From Hydrogenophaga sp. IBVHS1 (GTDB taxonomy: Bacteria > Pseudomonadota > Gammaproteobacteria > Burkholderiales > Burkholderiaceae_C): 64,000 bases of DNA. A program made the translations under genes and the position numbers. Location: contig NZ_NFUU01000001.1 in NCBI RefSeq assembly GCF_002127265.1, positions 496,001-560,000 on the forward strand. The letters run 5' to 3'. Positions 10,348-20,069 of the stretch are shown piece after piece; within the stretch, counting starts at the first letter, position 1; every line of letters starts with the position of its first letter. The notes under the pieces were generated by a model. That model ran no database searches. It was not told the origin of the DNA and worked only from the letters and a program-made list of their open reading frames with translations.

Positions 10348-10884
10348 TCAACGATGCAGGTACATGCCGGTCTTGAGTGTGGCCAGCATCTTTCGCGGAT
10401 TGCCGTTGACCGACTTGCCGTTGCAAAGCCCTTCCATGGCCAGAATCATGGCCGGGCGCGTCGCACCGCTGAATGCCAGCGCTTTCCATTCCGCGTTGGC
10501 CGGGGAATTCCAGGCCGATCGGTTGTTGTCCCAGCGCGCATAGGTCTTGACCTCTGCCGACTGGCAACGGATGCCTTCGTAGAGCACATTGAGTGCGCCG
10601 CTGGTGCTGCGGGCGACCATCACATAGCGCACCACCCAGTCTTCGCCAACCGTCAGGGTTTCAGGATCGATGCCATAGGTGAGCGAAGAGTTTTGCGAGA
10701 CCGTGAATGTCTGGAGCTTGTCGATACTGAACGACTTGGGCGCTTCGGTCGCCTTCTCCTGCCACTGGGGCTCGTCATCGTCGGCCGTTGCCAGAGTCGC
10801 CGTGCTCAGACAGGTCAGCACCAGCAGACACGAACGTACCAAGGCCGCCGTGCGAGTCGGCAGCATGAAATTGCGGATGGTCAT
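10348..10884 (-). CDS. CNP1-like exported protein
   Basis: This 178-residue protein has an N-terminal signal peptide (hydrophobic about 13-33, cleavage probably near ATLATA-DD) and then a small domain resembling the CNP1-like family described from Neisseria (cryptic neisserial protein 1). Its function is unknown. It has two cysteines (ircqs and glcng regions) that could form a periplasmic disulphide. Its ATG overlaps the rppH stop by 4 bases (ATGA), suggesting translational coupling. It converges on proB, whose stop lies 24 bases away. Confidence 0.75.
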   Translation of the reverse strand: MTIRNFMLPTRTAALVRSCLLVLTCLSTATLATADDDEPQWQEKATEAPKSFSIDKLQTFTVSQNSSLTYGIDPETLTVGEDWVVRYVMVARSTSGALNVLYEGIRCQSAEVKTYARWDNNRSAWNSPANAEWKALAFSGATRPAMILAMEGLCNGKSVNGNPRKMLATLKTGMYLHR

Positions 10885-11525
10885 TTGGGCTCGAAGTGCG
10901 CAGAACGGCTGTCGTTCTGCGGGTCAGGATCGAAGCTGGCGCCGGGTGGCAATTCCAGCCCATGGGGAGAGAGTGACATGCTGATGGGCGCCGGGCCGTC
11001 TTCGTTGCCACGGTGACGCACACCTCCGCGGAGATATCGGTTGCGATTTTCGGCTTTGGGCAAATAGCGCGAGAGTTCGGTGAGCGCGAGCTCGTAGACG
11101 CCCCGCTTGAATTCCACCACCACGTCCAGCGGCACCCAGTAGTCGTGCCAGCGCCAGGCGTCGAACTCGGGATGGCTGGTTGCGCGCAGGTTCAGGTTCC
11201 AGTCTTGCGCCACCAGACGCAGCAAATACCAGATCTGCTTCTGACCTTTGTAATGGCCACGCGCATCGCGGCGAATGAAGCGGTCCGGCACTTCGTAGCG
11301 CAACCAGTCCCGCGTGCGGGCGACGATGCTCACGTGTTCGGGCATGAGCCCCACTTCTTCATGCAGTTCGCGGTACATCGCCTGTTCGGGAGTTTCCCCC
11401 CGGTCGATGCCACCCTGCGGAAACTGCCAGGAGTGGGAACGAATCCTTTTGCCCCAGAACACCTGGTTTCGCTGGTTGAGCAGAATGATGCCGACATTGG
11501 GCCTGAAGCCTTCTCTGTCAAGCAT
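10881..11525 (-). CDS. rppH: RNA pyrophosphohydrolase RppH
   Basis: This 214-residue Nudix enzyme starts at ATG 11525 ([17 protein letters not shown]), with GGGG 8 bases upstream; a TTG four codons earlier is not needed. The Nudix box runs from GGIDRGE to EEVGL (38-60). RppH removes 5' pyrophosphate from mRNA, opening it to RNase E. The region after about residue 165 is a basic, low-complexity tail longer than the E. coli enzyme (176 residues), common in Burkholderiales. It is transcribed away from proS, the conserved divergent arrangement. Confidence 0.93.
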   Translation of the reverse strand: MLDREGFRPNVGIILLNQRNQVFWGKRIRSHSWQFPQGGIDRGETPEQAMYRELHEEVGLMPEHVSIVARTRDWLRYEVPDRFIRRDARGHYKGQKQIWYLLRLVAQDWNLNLRATSHPEFDAWRWHDYWVPLDVVVEFKRGVYELALTELSRYLPKAENRNRYLRGGVRHRGNEDGPAPISMSLSPHGLELPPGASFDPDPQNDSRSAHFEPK

Positions 11526-11554
11526 AATCAACCCCAAATTTTTAAACTGTGTTC

Positions 11555-11583
11555 ATTATGCATCGCTGCGTGCGACTTGCGAA
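11555..11583 (-). promoter_or_regulatory. Candidate rppH promoter
   Basis: On the minus strand TTCGCA, a 17-base spacer and CATAAT give a sigma70-like promoter with an implied 20-25 base leader before rppH. It lies in the 179-base gap shared with divergent proS. Confidence 0.4.
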
Positions 11584-11704
11584 GTGACCACACACCCGTT
11601 GCATCTCTGGAGCGTGCGGGCGGTTCCCGACGGGAGCTGTGCGGCGCGCCCGAACCCCCTGATCGATCTTCACATCCTGCCGTTGGCAGAACCCTGGTGC
11701 CTCC

Positions 11705-13450
11705 ATGAAAGCTTCGCAGTTCTTCATTTCGACCCTCAAGGAAGCTCCGGCGGACGCGGAGGTGGTGAGCCACCAGCTCATGACGCGCGCCGGCATGATC
11801 AAAAAGCTCGGTGCCGGCATCTACAGCTACATGCCGATGGGCCTGCGTGTGATCCAGAAAGTGGAGGCTATCGTTCGCGAGGAAATGAACCGCGCCGGCG
11901 CGGTCGAACTCACCATGCCGGTGATCCAGCCGGCCGAGCTCTGGCAGGAAACCGGACGTTTTGAAAAAATGGGACCAGAGTTGCTGCGCATCCAGGATCG
12001 GCACGAGCGCAACTTTGTGGTGCAGCCCACCAGCGAGGAGGTGGTCACCGACATCGCGCGCCAGGAGCTGCGCAGCTACAAGCAGTTGCCGAAGAATTTC
12101 TACCAGATCCAGACCAAGTTCCGTGATGAACGCCGTCCGCGTTTCGGCCTCATGCGCGGGCGCGAGTTCATCATGAAGGATGCCTACAGCTTCGACCGTG
12201 ATGGCGAAGCGGCGCAGGCAAGCTACCAGGTGATGGCCGCTGCTTACCGTCGCATCTTCGACCGCTTTGGTTTGCGCTACCGCGCCGTGGCGGCCGACAG
12301 CGGTGCCATTGGTGGAGATCTGTCGGAGGAGTTCCAGGTCATCGCCGCTACAGGCGAAGATGCGATCGTCTACTGTCCGGGCAGCGACTACGCCGCCAAC
12401 ATGGAGAAGGCCGAAGCTCTGGCGCCGGCCGGGCCGCGCCAGGCTGCTGCGAACCCGATGGTCAAGACGCCGACGCCCGGCAAGAGCACCTGCGCAGACG
12501 TCGCCGAGCTTCTCGGCGTTCCGCTGTCGACCACGGTCAAATCGCTGGTGCTGGCCACCGACGAGCTGAACGAGGCGGGTGAGATCGCGAAAAGCCAGGT
12601 GTGGCTGCTGCTGCTGCGTGGCGACCACGACATGAATGAGGTCAAGGTGGCCAAGGTGGCGGGTCTGGATGCCGGCTTCCGGTTTGCCACCGTGACCGAA
12701 ATCGAAGAACACTTTGGCTGCAAGCCCGGGTACCTGGGGCCCATCGGCTTGAAGAAGCCGGTGAAGCTGGTGGTGGACCGGGAGGTGGCTGTGCTGGGCG
12801 ACTGGATCTGCGGTGCCAACGAACCAGACTTCCACATGACCGGCGTGAACTGGGGCCGCGACCTTCCCGAGCCCGATGTGGTGGCCGACCTGCGAAACGT
12901 GGTTGAAGGCGATGCGTCGCCCGATGGCAAGGGCGCGCTTGCGATCGAACGCGGCATCGAAGTGGGCCATGTGTTCTACCTGGGTACCAAGTACAGCAAG
13001 GCCATGAACGCCACCTTTCTGGGCGAAGACGGCAAGCCGGCGTACTTCGAGATGGGGTGCTACGGCATCGGCGTCACTCGGCTGCCAGCGGCGGCCATCG
13101 AGCAGAATCACGACGAGCGCGGCATCATCTGGCCCGATGCCCTGGCGCCCTTCACGCTGGTGATCTGCCCCATCGGCATGGACCGCAGCGCGGACGTGAA
13201 GCAGGCTGCGGAGCGCCTGCACGACGACCTGGTGGCGGCCGGTGTGGACGTGATCCTGGACGACCGAGGCGAGCGCCCGGGCGCCATGTTTGCCGATTGG
13301 GAGCTGATCGGTGTTCCGCACCGGGTGACCATCGGCGAGCGTGGTCTCAAAGCGGGGCAGGTGGAATACCAGCACCGCCGTGACAGTGCCGCCACTCAGG
13401 TCAACACGCCCGAGTTGCTCGCGTTCCTAAAGAGCAAGCTGAAGGCATGA
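11705..13450 (+). CDS. proS: Prolyl-tRNA synthetase, bacterial type with editing domain
   Basis: This 581-residue class II synthetase matches the bacterial (type 1) form. Motif 1 lies in the first 80 residues, motif 2 [10 protein letters not shown] at about 139-148, and an insertion domain at roughly 225-395 is the one that deacylates Ala-tRNA-Pro. Motif 3 and the anticodon-binding domain ([13 protein letters not shown] region) follow. The start [15 protein letters not shown] is conserved. Its 3' end overlaps the lytic transglycosylase gene by 4 bases. Confidence 0.96.
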   Translation: MKASQFFISTLKEAPADAEVVSHQLMTRAGMIKKLGAGIYSYMPMGLRVIQKVEAIVREEMNRAGAVELTMPVIQPAELWQETGRFEKMGPELLRIQDRHERNFVVQPTSEEVVTDIARQELRSYKQLPKNFYQIQTKFRDERRPRFGLMRGREFIMKDAYSFDRDGEAAQASYQVMAAAYRRIFDRFGLRYRAVAADSGAIGGDLSEEFQVIAATGEDAIVYCPGSDYAANMEKAEALAPAGPRQAAANPMVKTPTPGKSTCADVAELLGVPLSTTVKSLVLATDELNEAGEIAKSQVWLLLLRGDHDMNEVKVAKVAGLDAGFRFATVTEIEEHFGCKPGYLGPIGLKKPVKLVVDREVAVLGDWICGANEPDFHMTGVNWGRDLPEPDVVADLRNVVEGDASPDGKGALAIERGIEVGHVFYLGTKYSKAMNATFLGEDGKPAYFEMGCYGIGVTRLPAAAIEQNHDERGIIWPDALAPFTLVICPIGMDRSADVKQAAERLHDDLVAAGVDVILDDRGERPGAMFADWELIGVPHRVTIGERGLKAGQVEYQHRRDSAATQVNTPELLAFLKSKLKA

Positions 13451-14076
13451 GCCTGTCGGGTTTGTCGCGGCGGGGCTGCTTGCTGGGAGCGGCTTCGCTG
13501 GGCGTGGTGGGCTGGTCGGGTCGGGTGGTGGCCGGCGGCCAGCTCGAAGAACCGTTGGCCGACTCCGTGCGCGGCGCCCTGAGCGCGGCGATCGCCAACA
13601 CTGCGCCGCCCGTTCCTGAATTCACCGATCAGGCCAGGCGCCTGGCCTATCTTCGCTGGCTGGGGGCCATGAGCGATCGTCTGCAACGGCGCAAGACCGA
13701 TTTTCAGACCCGTATCGAATTTCTGCAGACCGTCTGGTACGAGTCCAAGCGCGCCGGGCTGGACACCACCACGGTGCTGGGCTTGATCCAGGTAGAGAGC
13801 GCGTTCCGGAAATTTGCCATCTCGCGCGTGGGCGCTCGAGGCTACATGCAGATCATGCCGTTCTGGTCGCGCCTGATCGGCGACGGAGAAGTAGGGCGCC
13901 TGTTCAACATGCAGACCAACCTGCGATTTGGCTGCGTGATCCTGCGCCATTACCTGGACCGCGAGCGCGGGGATACCTACATGGCGCTCGGCCGTTACAA
14001 CGGCAGCCGGGGACGCGCCGAATACCCCAACGCGGTTTACGCAGCCGCGAAAAACTGGGCGCACCCCGACGCCTGA
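13447..14076 (+). CDS. Periplasmic lytic transglycosylase (SLT domain)
   Basis: This 209-residue protein has an N-terminal export signal with an RR pair ([13 protein letters not shown]), which could be Tat or Sec. The SLT domain covers about 95-200: catalytic glutamate E117 in [14 protein letters not shown] at 132-139 and ALGRYNGS at 180-187, the lysozyme-like signature. It would cleave peptidoglycan to 1,6-anhydro-muropeptides. The ATG overlaps the proS stop (ATGA), and this proS-SLT pairing recurs in Burkholderiales. Cysteine 11 lies within the signal but without a proper lipobox, so I call it soluble. Confidence 0.88.
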   Translation: MSLSGLSRRGCLLGAASLGVVGWSGRVVAGGQLEEPLADSVRGALSAAIANTAPPVPEFTDQARRLAYLRWLGAMSDRLQRRKTDFQTRIEFLQTVWYESKRAGLDTTTVLGLIQVESAFRKFAISRVGARGYMQIMPFWSRLIGDGEVGRLFNMQTNLRFGCVILRHYLDRERGDTYMALGRYNGSRGRAEYPNAVYAAAKNWAHPDA

Positions 14077-14158
14077 AGCATGCCGCGCCCACGCTGCGTC
14101 GCTGTGCGGGTCGCTGCCCCAGGGGGTGCGTTTCGCCTTGGGGCGGCCCAGCGGCGGC

Positions 14159-15163
14159 TCACTGCATGAAGCCGATGCGCCCCTTGCTCGCGCCCACTCG
14201 AGGCAGGTCGTCCGCTTCCAGGTTGTAGCGGTTGTCCAGCCTCGCATTTCCGAAGGCCGTGACCAGAGCGCGCCGCATTTCCCGAGGTGCCAGCGTGGCC
14301 AGTGCATCCAGCACGTCGTCGGCCGGTTCGGGATCGAAGCGCTGGCCCCAGTCGTGCTCGCCACGGATGCTGCGGTAAAGATGTGCCGCGATCTTGCGTG
14401 CCGCGTCCGGCGTGGGAGGCGCGATCTCGAACACATTCATGCGGTTGAGAATGGGCTCGGGGATGCTCCGTTCGTGGTTGGCCGTAGTGACCCAGATCAC
14501 CTGGCTGGCATCGATCGGCACCTCGGCAAATTCGTCCACAAAGTTCTGCGCCGTGTCGTGCTCCAGCAGACTGTATAGCGCGCCGAGGGGGTCGTACTGC
14601 GCGTCCGCGCTGGCTTTGTCGATCTCATCCACCACGATCACGGGGTTGGCGTACTGGCCGTCTACCAGCGCCTCGAACACCTTGCCAGGTTTGGCGCCTT
14701 TCCATTGAGAAGACGATCCCGAAAGCAGCCAGCCGGCGGTCATGGAGCTCATGGGCACCAGACTCATGCTGGTGCCCAGCAGGTCGGCGAGCTGGCGGGC
14801 GAAGTGTGTCTTGCCCACGCCTGGCGGCCCGAGCAGCAGGATGGGCGTCACCTCCAGGCTGTCACGGCTGTCCTGGCTCAGCGCCACATGGCGCTTCACG
14901 TCGTCGAGCACCTCACCAAAATTGGGCAGCAGGTCGTAGAGCGGCGCCATATCGGGCACGCCCGATGGCTTGACCGCAAAACGCTGGGGACCCCGTTCGA
15001 GCATGCGCTGCCAGGTGTTGCGCAGGCCCTCGTAGTCGCGTTCGTTGCCGCTGGCCTGCAGGTGCGCCAGCTTGCGCTCGACGTCGTCGGCACTGAACAC
15101 GCTGCGCATCTGGGCGATGGGCAGACCGAGGGAGGGTGAAGCGACCAGGCTGCGAGAGCTCAT
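14159..15163 (-). CDS. Lon-like AAA+ ATPase without protease domain
   Basis: This 334-residue protein has a helical N-terminal part (about 20-100) and one AAA+ module: Walker A GPPGVGKT (112-119), Walker B VIVVDEID (175-182), sensor 1 WVTTANH (224-230) and an arginine-finger region ILNRM (238-242). The order and the pore-loop-like GSSSQWKGAKPG segment resemble Lon, but the chain ends after the lid subdomain. No Ser-Lys protease domain follows in any frame. A strong ribosome site (CAGGAG) precedes the ATG. It is probably a remodelling ATPase; partner and substrate are unknown. Confidence 0.8.
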   Translation of the reverse strand: MSSRSLVASPSLGLPIAQMRSVFSADDVERKLAHLQASGNERDYEGLRNTWQRMLERGPQRFAVKPSGVPDMAPLYDLLPNFGEVLDDVKRHVALSQDSRDSLEVTPILLLGPPGVGKTHFARQLADLLGTSMSLVPMSSMTAGWLLSGSSSQWKGAKPGKVFEALVDGQYANPVIVVDEIDKASADAQYDPLGALYSLLEHDTAQNFVDEFAEVPIDASQVIWVTTANHERSIPEPILNRMNVFEIAPPTPDAARKIAAHLYRSIRGEHDWGQRFDPEPADDVLDALATLAPREMRRALVTAFGNARLDNRYNLEADDLPRVGASKGRIGFMQ

Positions 15164-15300
15164 GCGGTTCTCCTGTGGGGTTCAGTGACGAATTCATTCA
15201 AGCACAAGACGTGCCCGATCTCAATGCCGAATAGCCACAGTTGTTGCCTGCATTCCAACGGACTGGCGTGCGATGTGTGAAATGACGCAGTCCAGAAAGC

Positions 15301-15322
15301 GAAAAGCCACCCGAAGGTGGCT
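15301..15322 (-). terminator. Intrinsic terminator after the glutaredoxin gene
   Basis: On the minus strand AGCCACC-TTCG-GGTGGCT (15305-15322) is followed by TTTTC. The stable TTCG tetraloop supports it. It ends the hemA-prfA-prmC-glutaredoxin series just downstream of the glutaredoxin stop. Confidence 0.75.
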
Positions 15323-15342
15323 GGAGGATGGCGTTCGACGGT

Positions 15343-15666
15343 TCAGGCCTGGCCGCTAATGACCTGCTGCAACTCGCCCGACTGGTACATCTCCATCATG
15401 ATGTCCGAGCCGCCCACGAACTCGCCGTTCACATAGAGCTGAGGAATGGTGGGCCAGTTGCTGTATTCCTTGATGCCCTGGCGGATGCCTTCGTCTTCGA
15501 GCACGTTGACCGTCTTGAGGGTTTTGGTTTCCACGCCACAGGCTTTCAGGATCTGGATCGCGCGGCCCGAGAAGCCACACATGGGAAAGCTCGCGCTGCC
15601 TTTCATGAACAGCACGATGTCGTTGGATTTGACCAGTTGGTCGATGCGGGTTTGTGCGTCGCTCAT
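15343..15666 (-). CDS. grxD: Monothiol glutaredoxin, CGFS type (Grx4/GrxD)
   Basis: This 107-residue protein has the CGFS active site at 30-33, the WPTIPQLYV cis-proline loop (about 72-80) and GGSDI (88-92) for glutathione. CGFS glutaredoxins hold a glutathione-ligated [2Fe-2S] cluster, often with a BolA partner, and pass it to Fe-S acceptors. The true start is the ATG at 15666. A longer in-frame opening upstream overlaps prmC out of frame and is rejected. It lies 52 bases downstream of prmC. Confidence 0.93.
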   Translation of the reverse strand: MSDAQTRIDQLVKSNDIVLFMKGSASFPMCGFSGRAIQILKACGVETKTLKTVNVLEDEGIRQGIKEYSNWPTIPQLYVNGEFVGGSDIMMEMYQSGELQQVISGQA

Positions 15667-15718
15667 GGCTGAAGAGTCCTTTTGCAGATGGGCCAGCAAG
15701 GCCCGGAGTCGTTTCACA

Positions 15719-16552
15719 TTATCGCTGCAGAGGCCAGATGCCGCCGCTGCAGCGCTCGATGCCCGCCAGGTCGGTGCGGCTGTCGATCTGCTCGAATCCC
15801 GCGTTTTGCAGCAGGGAGCGCACGGCACTGGCCTGGTTGTACCCGTGCTCCAGCAGCAGCCAGCCGCCCGGCCGGAGCGCTTTGGGGGCGGTGGCCACGA
15901 GCGTGCGGATGTCGTCCAGGCCGTCGGATCCCGAGGCCAAGGCTGTTGCAGGTTCGTGCGTGAGCGCGGCCAGATGCTGGTCTTCTGCGGCAATGTATGG
16001 GGGGTTGCTCACGATCACATCGAAGCGCTGACCGGGCACGGCCGCCAGCCAGTGTCCGGCGTGGAACGCCACCGCCAGTCCGAGCCGTTGTGCGTTGGCT
16101 CGTGCCACCTCCAGCGCAGGTTCGCTGGCGTCGGTGGCGGTGACCGACCAAGAAGGGCGGGCCGACTTCAGGGCCAGCGCGATCGCGCCGCTGCCAGTGC
16201 CCAGGTCGAGCAGGCTCCTGGTGCCTGCACTGCGGCCGGCCACCTCGAGGGCCCAATGCACCAGCGTTTCCGTGTCGGCGCGCGGCACCAGAACCCTCGA
16301 ATCGACCTGCAAGGTGAGTCCAAAAAACTCCTGTTCTCCGCGCAGGTAGGCCATGGGTTCGCCCATCAGGCGTCGCTGCGCCAAATCGCTCAAAACAGTC
16401 GCGGTTTCAGCGCTCAGTGGCTCTTCCTCATGCGCCATCAGCCAGGCGCGGTCGTGGGGGCCGCGCTGCGCGGCCATGAGCAGCAGCATCTGGGCGTCCA
16501 GCCTTTCAAGGCCATTCCGCTGCAACTGCGCCAGTGTGTCACCGAGGGTCAT
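15719..16552 (-). CDS. prmC: Release factor glutamine methyltransferase PrmC
   Basis: This 277-residue methyltransferase has a helical N-terminal domain (1-80) and a Rossmann SAM domain with DLGTGSGAI (116-124) and the N5-glutamine signature NPPY (183-186). PrmC methylates the glutamine of the GGQ loop of release factors. It overlaps the end of prfA, which encodes its substrate RF1, by 4 bases; hemA-prfA-prmC is the classic order. Confidence 0.95.
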   Translation of the reverse strand: MTLGDTLAQLQRNGLERLDAQMLLLMAAQRGPHDRAWLMAHEEEPLSAETATVLSDLAQRRLMGEPMAYLRGEQEFFGLTLQVDSRVLVPRADTETLVHWALEVAGRSAGTRSLLDLGTGSGAIALALKSARPSWSVTATDASEPALEVARANAQRLGLAVAFHAGHWLAAVPGQRFDVIVSNPPYIAAEDQHLAALTHEPATALASGSDGLDDIRTLVATAPKALRPGGWLLLEHGYNQASAVRSLLQNAGFEQIDSRTDLAGIERCSGGIWPLQR

Positions 16553-17637
16553 GAGCCGTTGCGCTGTTCGAGCTCCGCCAGCAGTTCCGTGCCACGCGCC
16601 ACCTGCAATGCATGGATCACCTCGTCCAGGTCGCCCTCCATCACCTGCAGCACCTTGTAGAGCGTGAGGTTGATGCGGTGATCGGTCAGCCGGCCCTGCG
16701 GAAAGTTGTAGGTCCGAATACGGTCGCTGCGGTCGCCGCTGCCAATCAGCCCCTTGCGGGTGGCGGCTTCAGCGGCGGCGCGTTCGCTGCGGTCCTTCTC
16801 CTGAAGCCGCGCGGTGAGCACCTGCAGCGCCTTGGCCTTGTTGCTGTGTTGCGAGCGGCCGTCCTGGCATTCGGCGGTGATGCCGGTGGGCAGGTGTGTC
16901 ACGCGCACGGCCGAGTCGGTTTTGTTGATGTGCTGGCCGCCTGCGCCACTGGCGCGGTAGGTGTCGATGCGCAACTCGCTCGGGTTGAGTTGCACCGCCT
17001 GCGTTTCATCTGGTTCGGGCATCACCGCCACCGTGGCCGCGCTGGTGTGGATTCGGCCCTGGGTTTCCGTGGCGGGCACGCGCTGCACGCGGTGGCCACC
17101 GGATTCAAAGCGCAAACGCCCATACGCACCATGGCCGGCGATGCGCAACACCACTTCCTTGTAGCCGCCCAGTTCGCTGGGTGATTCGCTCACGATCTCG
17201 ACCTGCCAGCGCTGGCGCTCTGCGTAGCGCGTGTACAGCCTCGCCAGGTCGCCGGCGAACAGAGCGGATTCGTCGCCCCCGGTGCCTGCGCGCACTTCCA
17301 CGAACGCGTTGCGTTCGTCGTCAGGGTCTTTGGGCAGCAGCAGTTGCTGCAGTTCGCCATCCAGCAGTTCCAGATCGGCTTCAGCGCTCTTGATCTCTTC
17401 CTGGGCCATCTCGGCCATGTCGGCATCGTTCAGCATGTCTTTTGCCGAGGCGGCGTCGGATTCGCGCTGCAGGTACCGGTTGAACACCTCGACCACGGTG
17501 GAGGCCTCAGCGTGCTCGCGGCTCAATGAGCGAAAGCGGTCCATGTCGTCGACCACGTCGGGGGCAGACAGCAGCGCGTCGAGTTCATGCAGCCGTGCGC
17601 GCTGGCGCAGCAGGGTATCGCGGACAAAGTTTTTCAT
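16549..17637 (-). CDS. prfA: Peptide chain release factor 1
   Basis: This 362-residue protein has the catalytic GGQ loop at 233-235 and the tripeptide anticodon PAT (188-190), which reads UAA and UAG and separates RF1 from RF2 (SPF). It is full length for the family. It lies 71 bases downstream of hemA and overlaps prmC by 4 bases. No programmed frameshift is expected in RF1 and none is seen. Confidence 0.96.
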   Translation of the reverse strand: MKNFVRDTLLRQRARLHELDALLSAPDVVDDMDRFRSLSREHAEASTVVEVFNRYLQRESDAASAKDMLNDADMAEMAQEEIKSAEADLELLDGELQQLLLPKDPDDERNAFVEVRAGTGGDESALFAGDLARLYTRYAERQRWQVEIVSESPSELGGYKEVVLRIAGHGAYGRLRFESGGHRVQRVPATETQGRIHTSAATVAVMPEPDETQAVQLNPSELRIDTYRASGAGGQHINKTDSAVRVTHLPTGITAECQDGRSQHSNKAKALQVLTARLQEKDRSERAAAEAATRKGLIGSGDRSDRIRTYNFPQGRLTDHRINLTLYKVLQVMEGDLDEVIHALQVARGTELLAELEQRNGS

Positions 17638-17708
17638 GGGGAGTGAGGATGAGCCGAGCGAGCGAGTGCAGGCGCCAGCCCGCAGTGGACAGACGCCGGA
17701 CCGACAAG

Positions 17709-19007
17709 CTAGGGTTGCGCGTCGCGCGGGGATCTGGGCGGTTCGTCGCGCAGGAACAGCCGGGACACAGTCTGCGCCGTGGCGGCGCGCGCGGCGCTGT
17801 CGCCGGTGTGCAACTCGGCCAGGGTGCCGTGCAGCATCTTTTGCGTGAGGCCACGCGAAAGGGCCTCAAGCACCGCTTCCACCGGCTCACCCTTCGCCAG
17901 CAAGCGGCGTGCGCGCGCCAGTTCTACCGCGCGCCACTCGTCCGCTTGCGCGTTGATCTGCTGGATCAGCGGCACCAGCCCATTGGCCGGGTCGCGTTGT
18001 TCCAGCCAGTGCATGAAGCTGAGCACCCCGGCATCGATGATGGCCTCCGCCTGCGCCACGGCCGCCTGGCGGTGGTCCTTGCCGGTCTGCACCACGGTCG
18101 CCAGGTCGTCCACGGTGTAGAGGTACACGTCGGACAGTGCCTTGACTTCGGGCTCGATGTCACGCGGCACCGCCAGATCCACCATGAACATCGGGCGGTG
18201 ACGGCGCTTCTTCACTGCGCGTTCCACCGCACCCAGGCCAATGATGGGCAGCGTGCTGGCGGTACAACTGATGATGGCGTCGAATTCGTGCAGCCGATCG
18301 GGCACATCGGCCAGACGCATCACCTGGGCGCCGAAGCGGCTGGCCAGTTTTTCACCCCGCTCGAGTGTGCGGTTGGCAATCGCCATGCTCTTGGGTGTTC
18401 TGGCGGCAAAGTGCGTGGCGGCCAGTTCAATCATTTCGCCCGCGCCGACGAACAGCACCTTGATATCGCGCAAGTCCTCGAACAACTGCGAAGCCAGGCG
18501 CACGGCGGCGGCGGTCATGCTGATGGAGTGGGCCCCGATCTCGGTGGAGCTCCGCACTTCCTTGGCCACCGCGAACGAGCGCTGGAACAGCTGATGCAGT
18601 GTGGTGCCCAGGGCGCCGGCATCGCTGGCCGCGCGCACCGCGTCCTTCATCTGGCCGAGGATCTGCGCTTCACCCAGCACCATACTGTCCAGGCCGCTGG
18701 CCACGCGGAAGGCATGGCGTGCGGCCTGATCGTCCCGGAGTACATAGGCGTGGTCCCGCAGCACGTGGCTGCTCACCCCGCCGGTTTGTGCCAGCCATTC
18801 CAGCGTGGGATCCACCGCCGACTGATCACCTGCTCCATAGAGCTCGGTGCGGTTGCAGGTGGACAGCAGCGTGGCCTCGGGCTGGCGCGCCAGGCTCTGC
18901 CGATACCCATGCAAGGTGGGCTGGATCTGGTCAAGCGCAAACGCAAAACGGCCCCGCAGATCGAGCGGAGCCGTGTTGTGGTTGATGCCAAGAGCCCAGA
19001 CAGACAT
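17709..19007 (-). CDS. hemA: Glutamyl-tRNA reductase
   Basis: This 432-residue enzyme reduces Glu-tRNA to glutamate-1-semialdehyde, the committed step of tetrapyrrole synthesis by the C5 route. That would contrast with alphaproteobacteria, which use ALA synthase. The catalytic cysteine is C51 in [11 protein letters not shown], and a Rossmann NADPH domain with FVGAGEMIE is followed by a dimerisation helix. The start is [14 protein letters not shown] at 19007. There is no Shine-Dalgarno sequence before it and a TATAAT lies only a few bases upstream, so the leader must be very short or absent. Confidence 0.95.
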   Translation of the reverse strand: MSVWALGINHNTAPLDLRGRFAFALDQIQPTLHGYRQSLARQPEATLLSTCNRTELYGAGDQSAVDPTLEWLAQTGGVSSHVLRDHAYVLRDDQAARHAFRVASGLDSMVLGEAQILGQMKDAVRAASDAGALGTTLHQLFQRSFAVAKEVRSSTEIGAHSISMTAAAVRLASQLFEDLRDIKVLFVGAGEMIELAATHFAARTPKSMAIANRTLERGEKLASRFGAQVMRLADVPDRLHEFDAIISCTASTLPIIGLGAVERAVKKRRHRPMFMVDLAVPRDIEPEVKALSDVYLYTVDDLATVVQTGKDHRQAAVAQAEAIIDAGVLSFMHWLEQRDPANGLVPLIQQINAQADEWRAVELARARRLLAKGEPVEAVLEALSRGLTQKMLHGTLAELHTGDSAARAATAQTVSRLFLRDEPPRSPRDAQP

Positions 19008-19013
19008 GTGCTG

Positions 19014-19019
19014 ATTATA
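19014..19019 (-). promoter_or_regulatory. Perfect -10 box directly upstream of hemA
   Basis: TATAAT on the minus strand ends 6 bases before the hemA ATG, so transcription would begin at or next to the start codon. A TTGACA at 19044-19049 is 24 bases away, too far for this box, but pairs with TTCAAT (19022-19027) at a 16-base spacer. Either option predicts an almost leaderless hemA mRNA. Confidence 0.4.
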
Positions 19020-19055
19020 AAATTGAACCCTTATGCATGTCACTGTCAACTTGAA

Positions 19056-19325
19056 ATGACACCTCTAGCGTTCCTTGGGCACCTGGCGGGGTTCATCGCG
19101 CCCGCCATGGCGGTGGGTTTGATCCTCTGGGGCGTGCCCCGCCTGAGACGCGCCGGACGTTCCGCACCGGGGGCACGGCTGGAGGCCTTCATGTTGCTGG
19201 TGGCCGGGGTAGGGGTGCTGCTGGCGGGTCTGGTGTTCTTCGGCCGCGACGGAAAGATGGCCACTTACGCCGCCCTGGTGCTGGTGCAAGGCACGCTCGC
19301 CTGGTGGCTGCACCGTCGACGCTGA
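19056..19325 (+). CDS. Small hypothetical membrane protein
   Basis: This 89-residue protein has three predicted hydrophobic segments (about 5-25, 44-62 and 69-84) and basic loops (RLRRAGR, HRRR at the end), giving a positive-inside topology. It is not recognised. The frame is open far upstream, but that part is hemA antisense; the ATG at 19056 ([10 protein letters not shown]) lies just past the hemA promoter. It is divergent from hemA and convergent with ugpQ, ending 12 bases before it. A real gene is likely from the coherent hydrophobicity pattern; no function can be given. Confidence 0.6.
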   Translation: MTPLAFLGHLAGFIAPAMAVGLILWGVPRLRRAGRSAPGARLEAFMLLVAGVGVLLAGLVFFGRDGKMATYAALVLVQGTLAWWLHRRR

Positions 19326-19337
19326 TGCCCGGGTCGG

Positions 19338-20069
19338 TCAGTCGACCGGCGCGAACAGGTCGACCCGGTCGGTGATGATGCCGTCGAGCCCCAACTGCAA
19401 CAGCCGCTGGGCGGCCCACTCGTCGTTGACGGTGTAGGCCAGGGTTTTCAGACCAGCACCTCGCGCCTGGGCCACCGTGGAAGCGTCCCACAGCGCGTGG
19501 TTGCACACCAGGCCCACGCAGCCGAGCTGGCGGGCGGCCTCAAGCCAGCCATTCCAGAGCGTGTCCAGCAGCAGACCACGGGGAATGTCGGCTGCGGTTT
19601 CCTTTGCCGCTTGAAGCGCCGCAGGCTGGAACGAGGTCAGAAAAGGCGGGTTCCCGCTGTCATCGGCCCAAAGGCGGGCCGCTTCGCTGGCCACTGCGCG
19701 TCCGGTCTGGGCTTCCAGTCCCGGCGTTGGCTTGATTTCAATGTTGAGCCTGTGGCCGTGAGCCTTGCAATGCCGCGCCACGCTTGCCAGCGTGGCCAGT
19801 GACTCACCGGCGAACGCGCGCGAATGCCAGCTGCCCGCGTCAAGCTGACTCAGCCTGCTCCAGGGCTGGTCACCGGCCACGCCCTGGCCGTTCGTGGTGC
19901 GCTCCAGCGTGGCATCGTGCAGCAGGAACACCACGCCATCGGCGCTGAGCTTGGCGTCGCATTCGTACATGCGGTAGCCGCAGGCCGCGCCGAGCCGGAA
20001 TGCGGCGAGGGTGTTTTCAGGTGCCAGCTTGCCCGCGCCGCGGTGAGCGATCCACCGGGGAAAGTTCAT
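19338..20069 (-). CDS. ugpQ: Glycerophosphodiester phosphodiesterase UgpQ
   Basis: This 243-residue GDPD-family TIM barrel has the catalytic N-terminal motif [12 protein letters not shown] (9-20), later metal ligands in EIKP, and no signal peptide, so it is cytoplasmic. It hydrolyses glycerophosphodiesters to sn-glycerol-3-phosphate and an alcohol. It is the last gene of the ugp unit and overlaps ugpC by 4 bases, so imported diesters are cleaved by a co-produced enzyme. Confidence 0.93.
   Translation of the reverse strand: MNFPRWIAHRGAGKLAPENTLAAFRLGAACGYRMYECDAKLSADGVVFLLHDATLERTTNGQGVAGDQPWSRLSQLDAGSWHSRAFAGESLATLASVARHCKAHGHRLNIEIKPTPGLEAQTGRAVASEAARLWADDSGNPPFLTSFQPAALQAAKETAADIPRGLLLDTLWNGWLEAARQLGCVGLVCNHALWDASTVAQARGAGLKTLAYTVNDEWAAQRLLQLGLDGIITDRVDLFAPVD

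Noticed and set aside
11528-13375. 615-codon minus-strand frame opposite proS
   Set aside because: Shadow of proS; histidine-rich nonsense without any domain, and overlaps the divergent promoter region.
15174-15203. Heat-shock-like promoter (CTTGAA, 16 bases, CCCCACA) before the AAA+ ATPase
   Set aside because: Transcription would start at or inside the CAGGAG ribosome site and lose it, so the match is more likely chance.
15343-15993. 216-residue glutaredoxin fusion from an upstream start
   Set aside because: The first 109 residues are prmC in another frame; the ATG at 15666 gives the normal CGFS glutaredoxin length.
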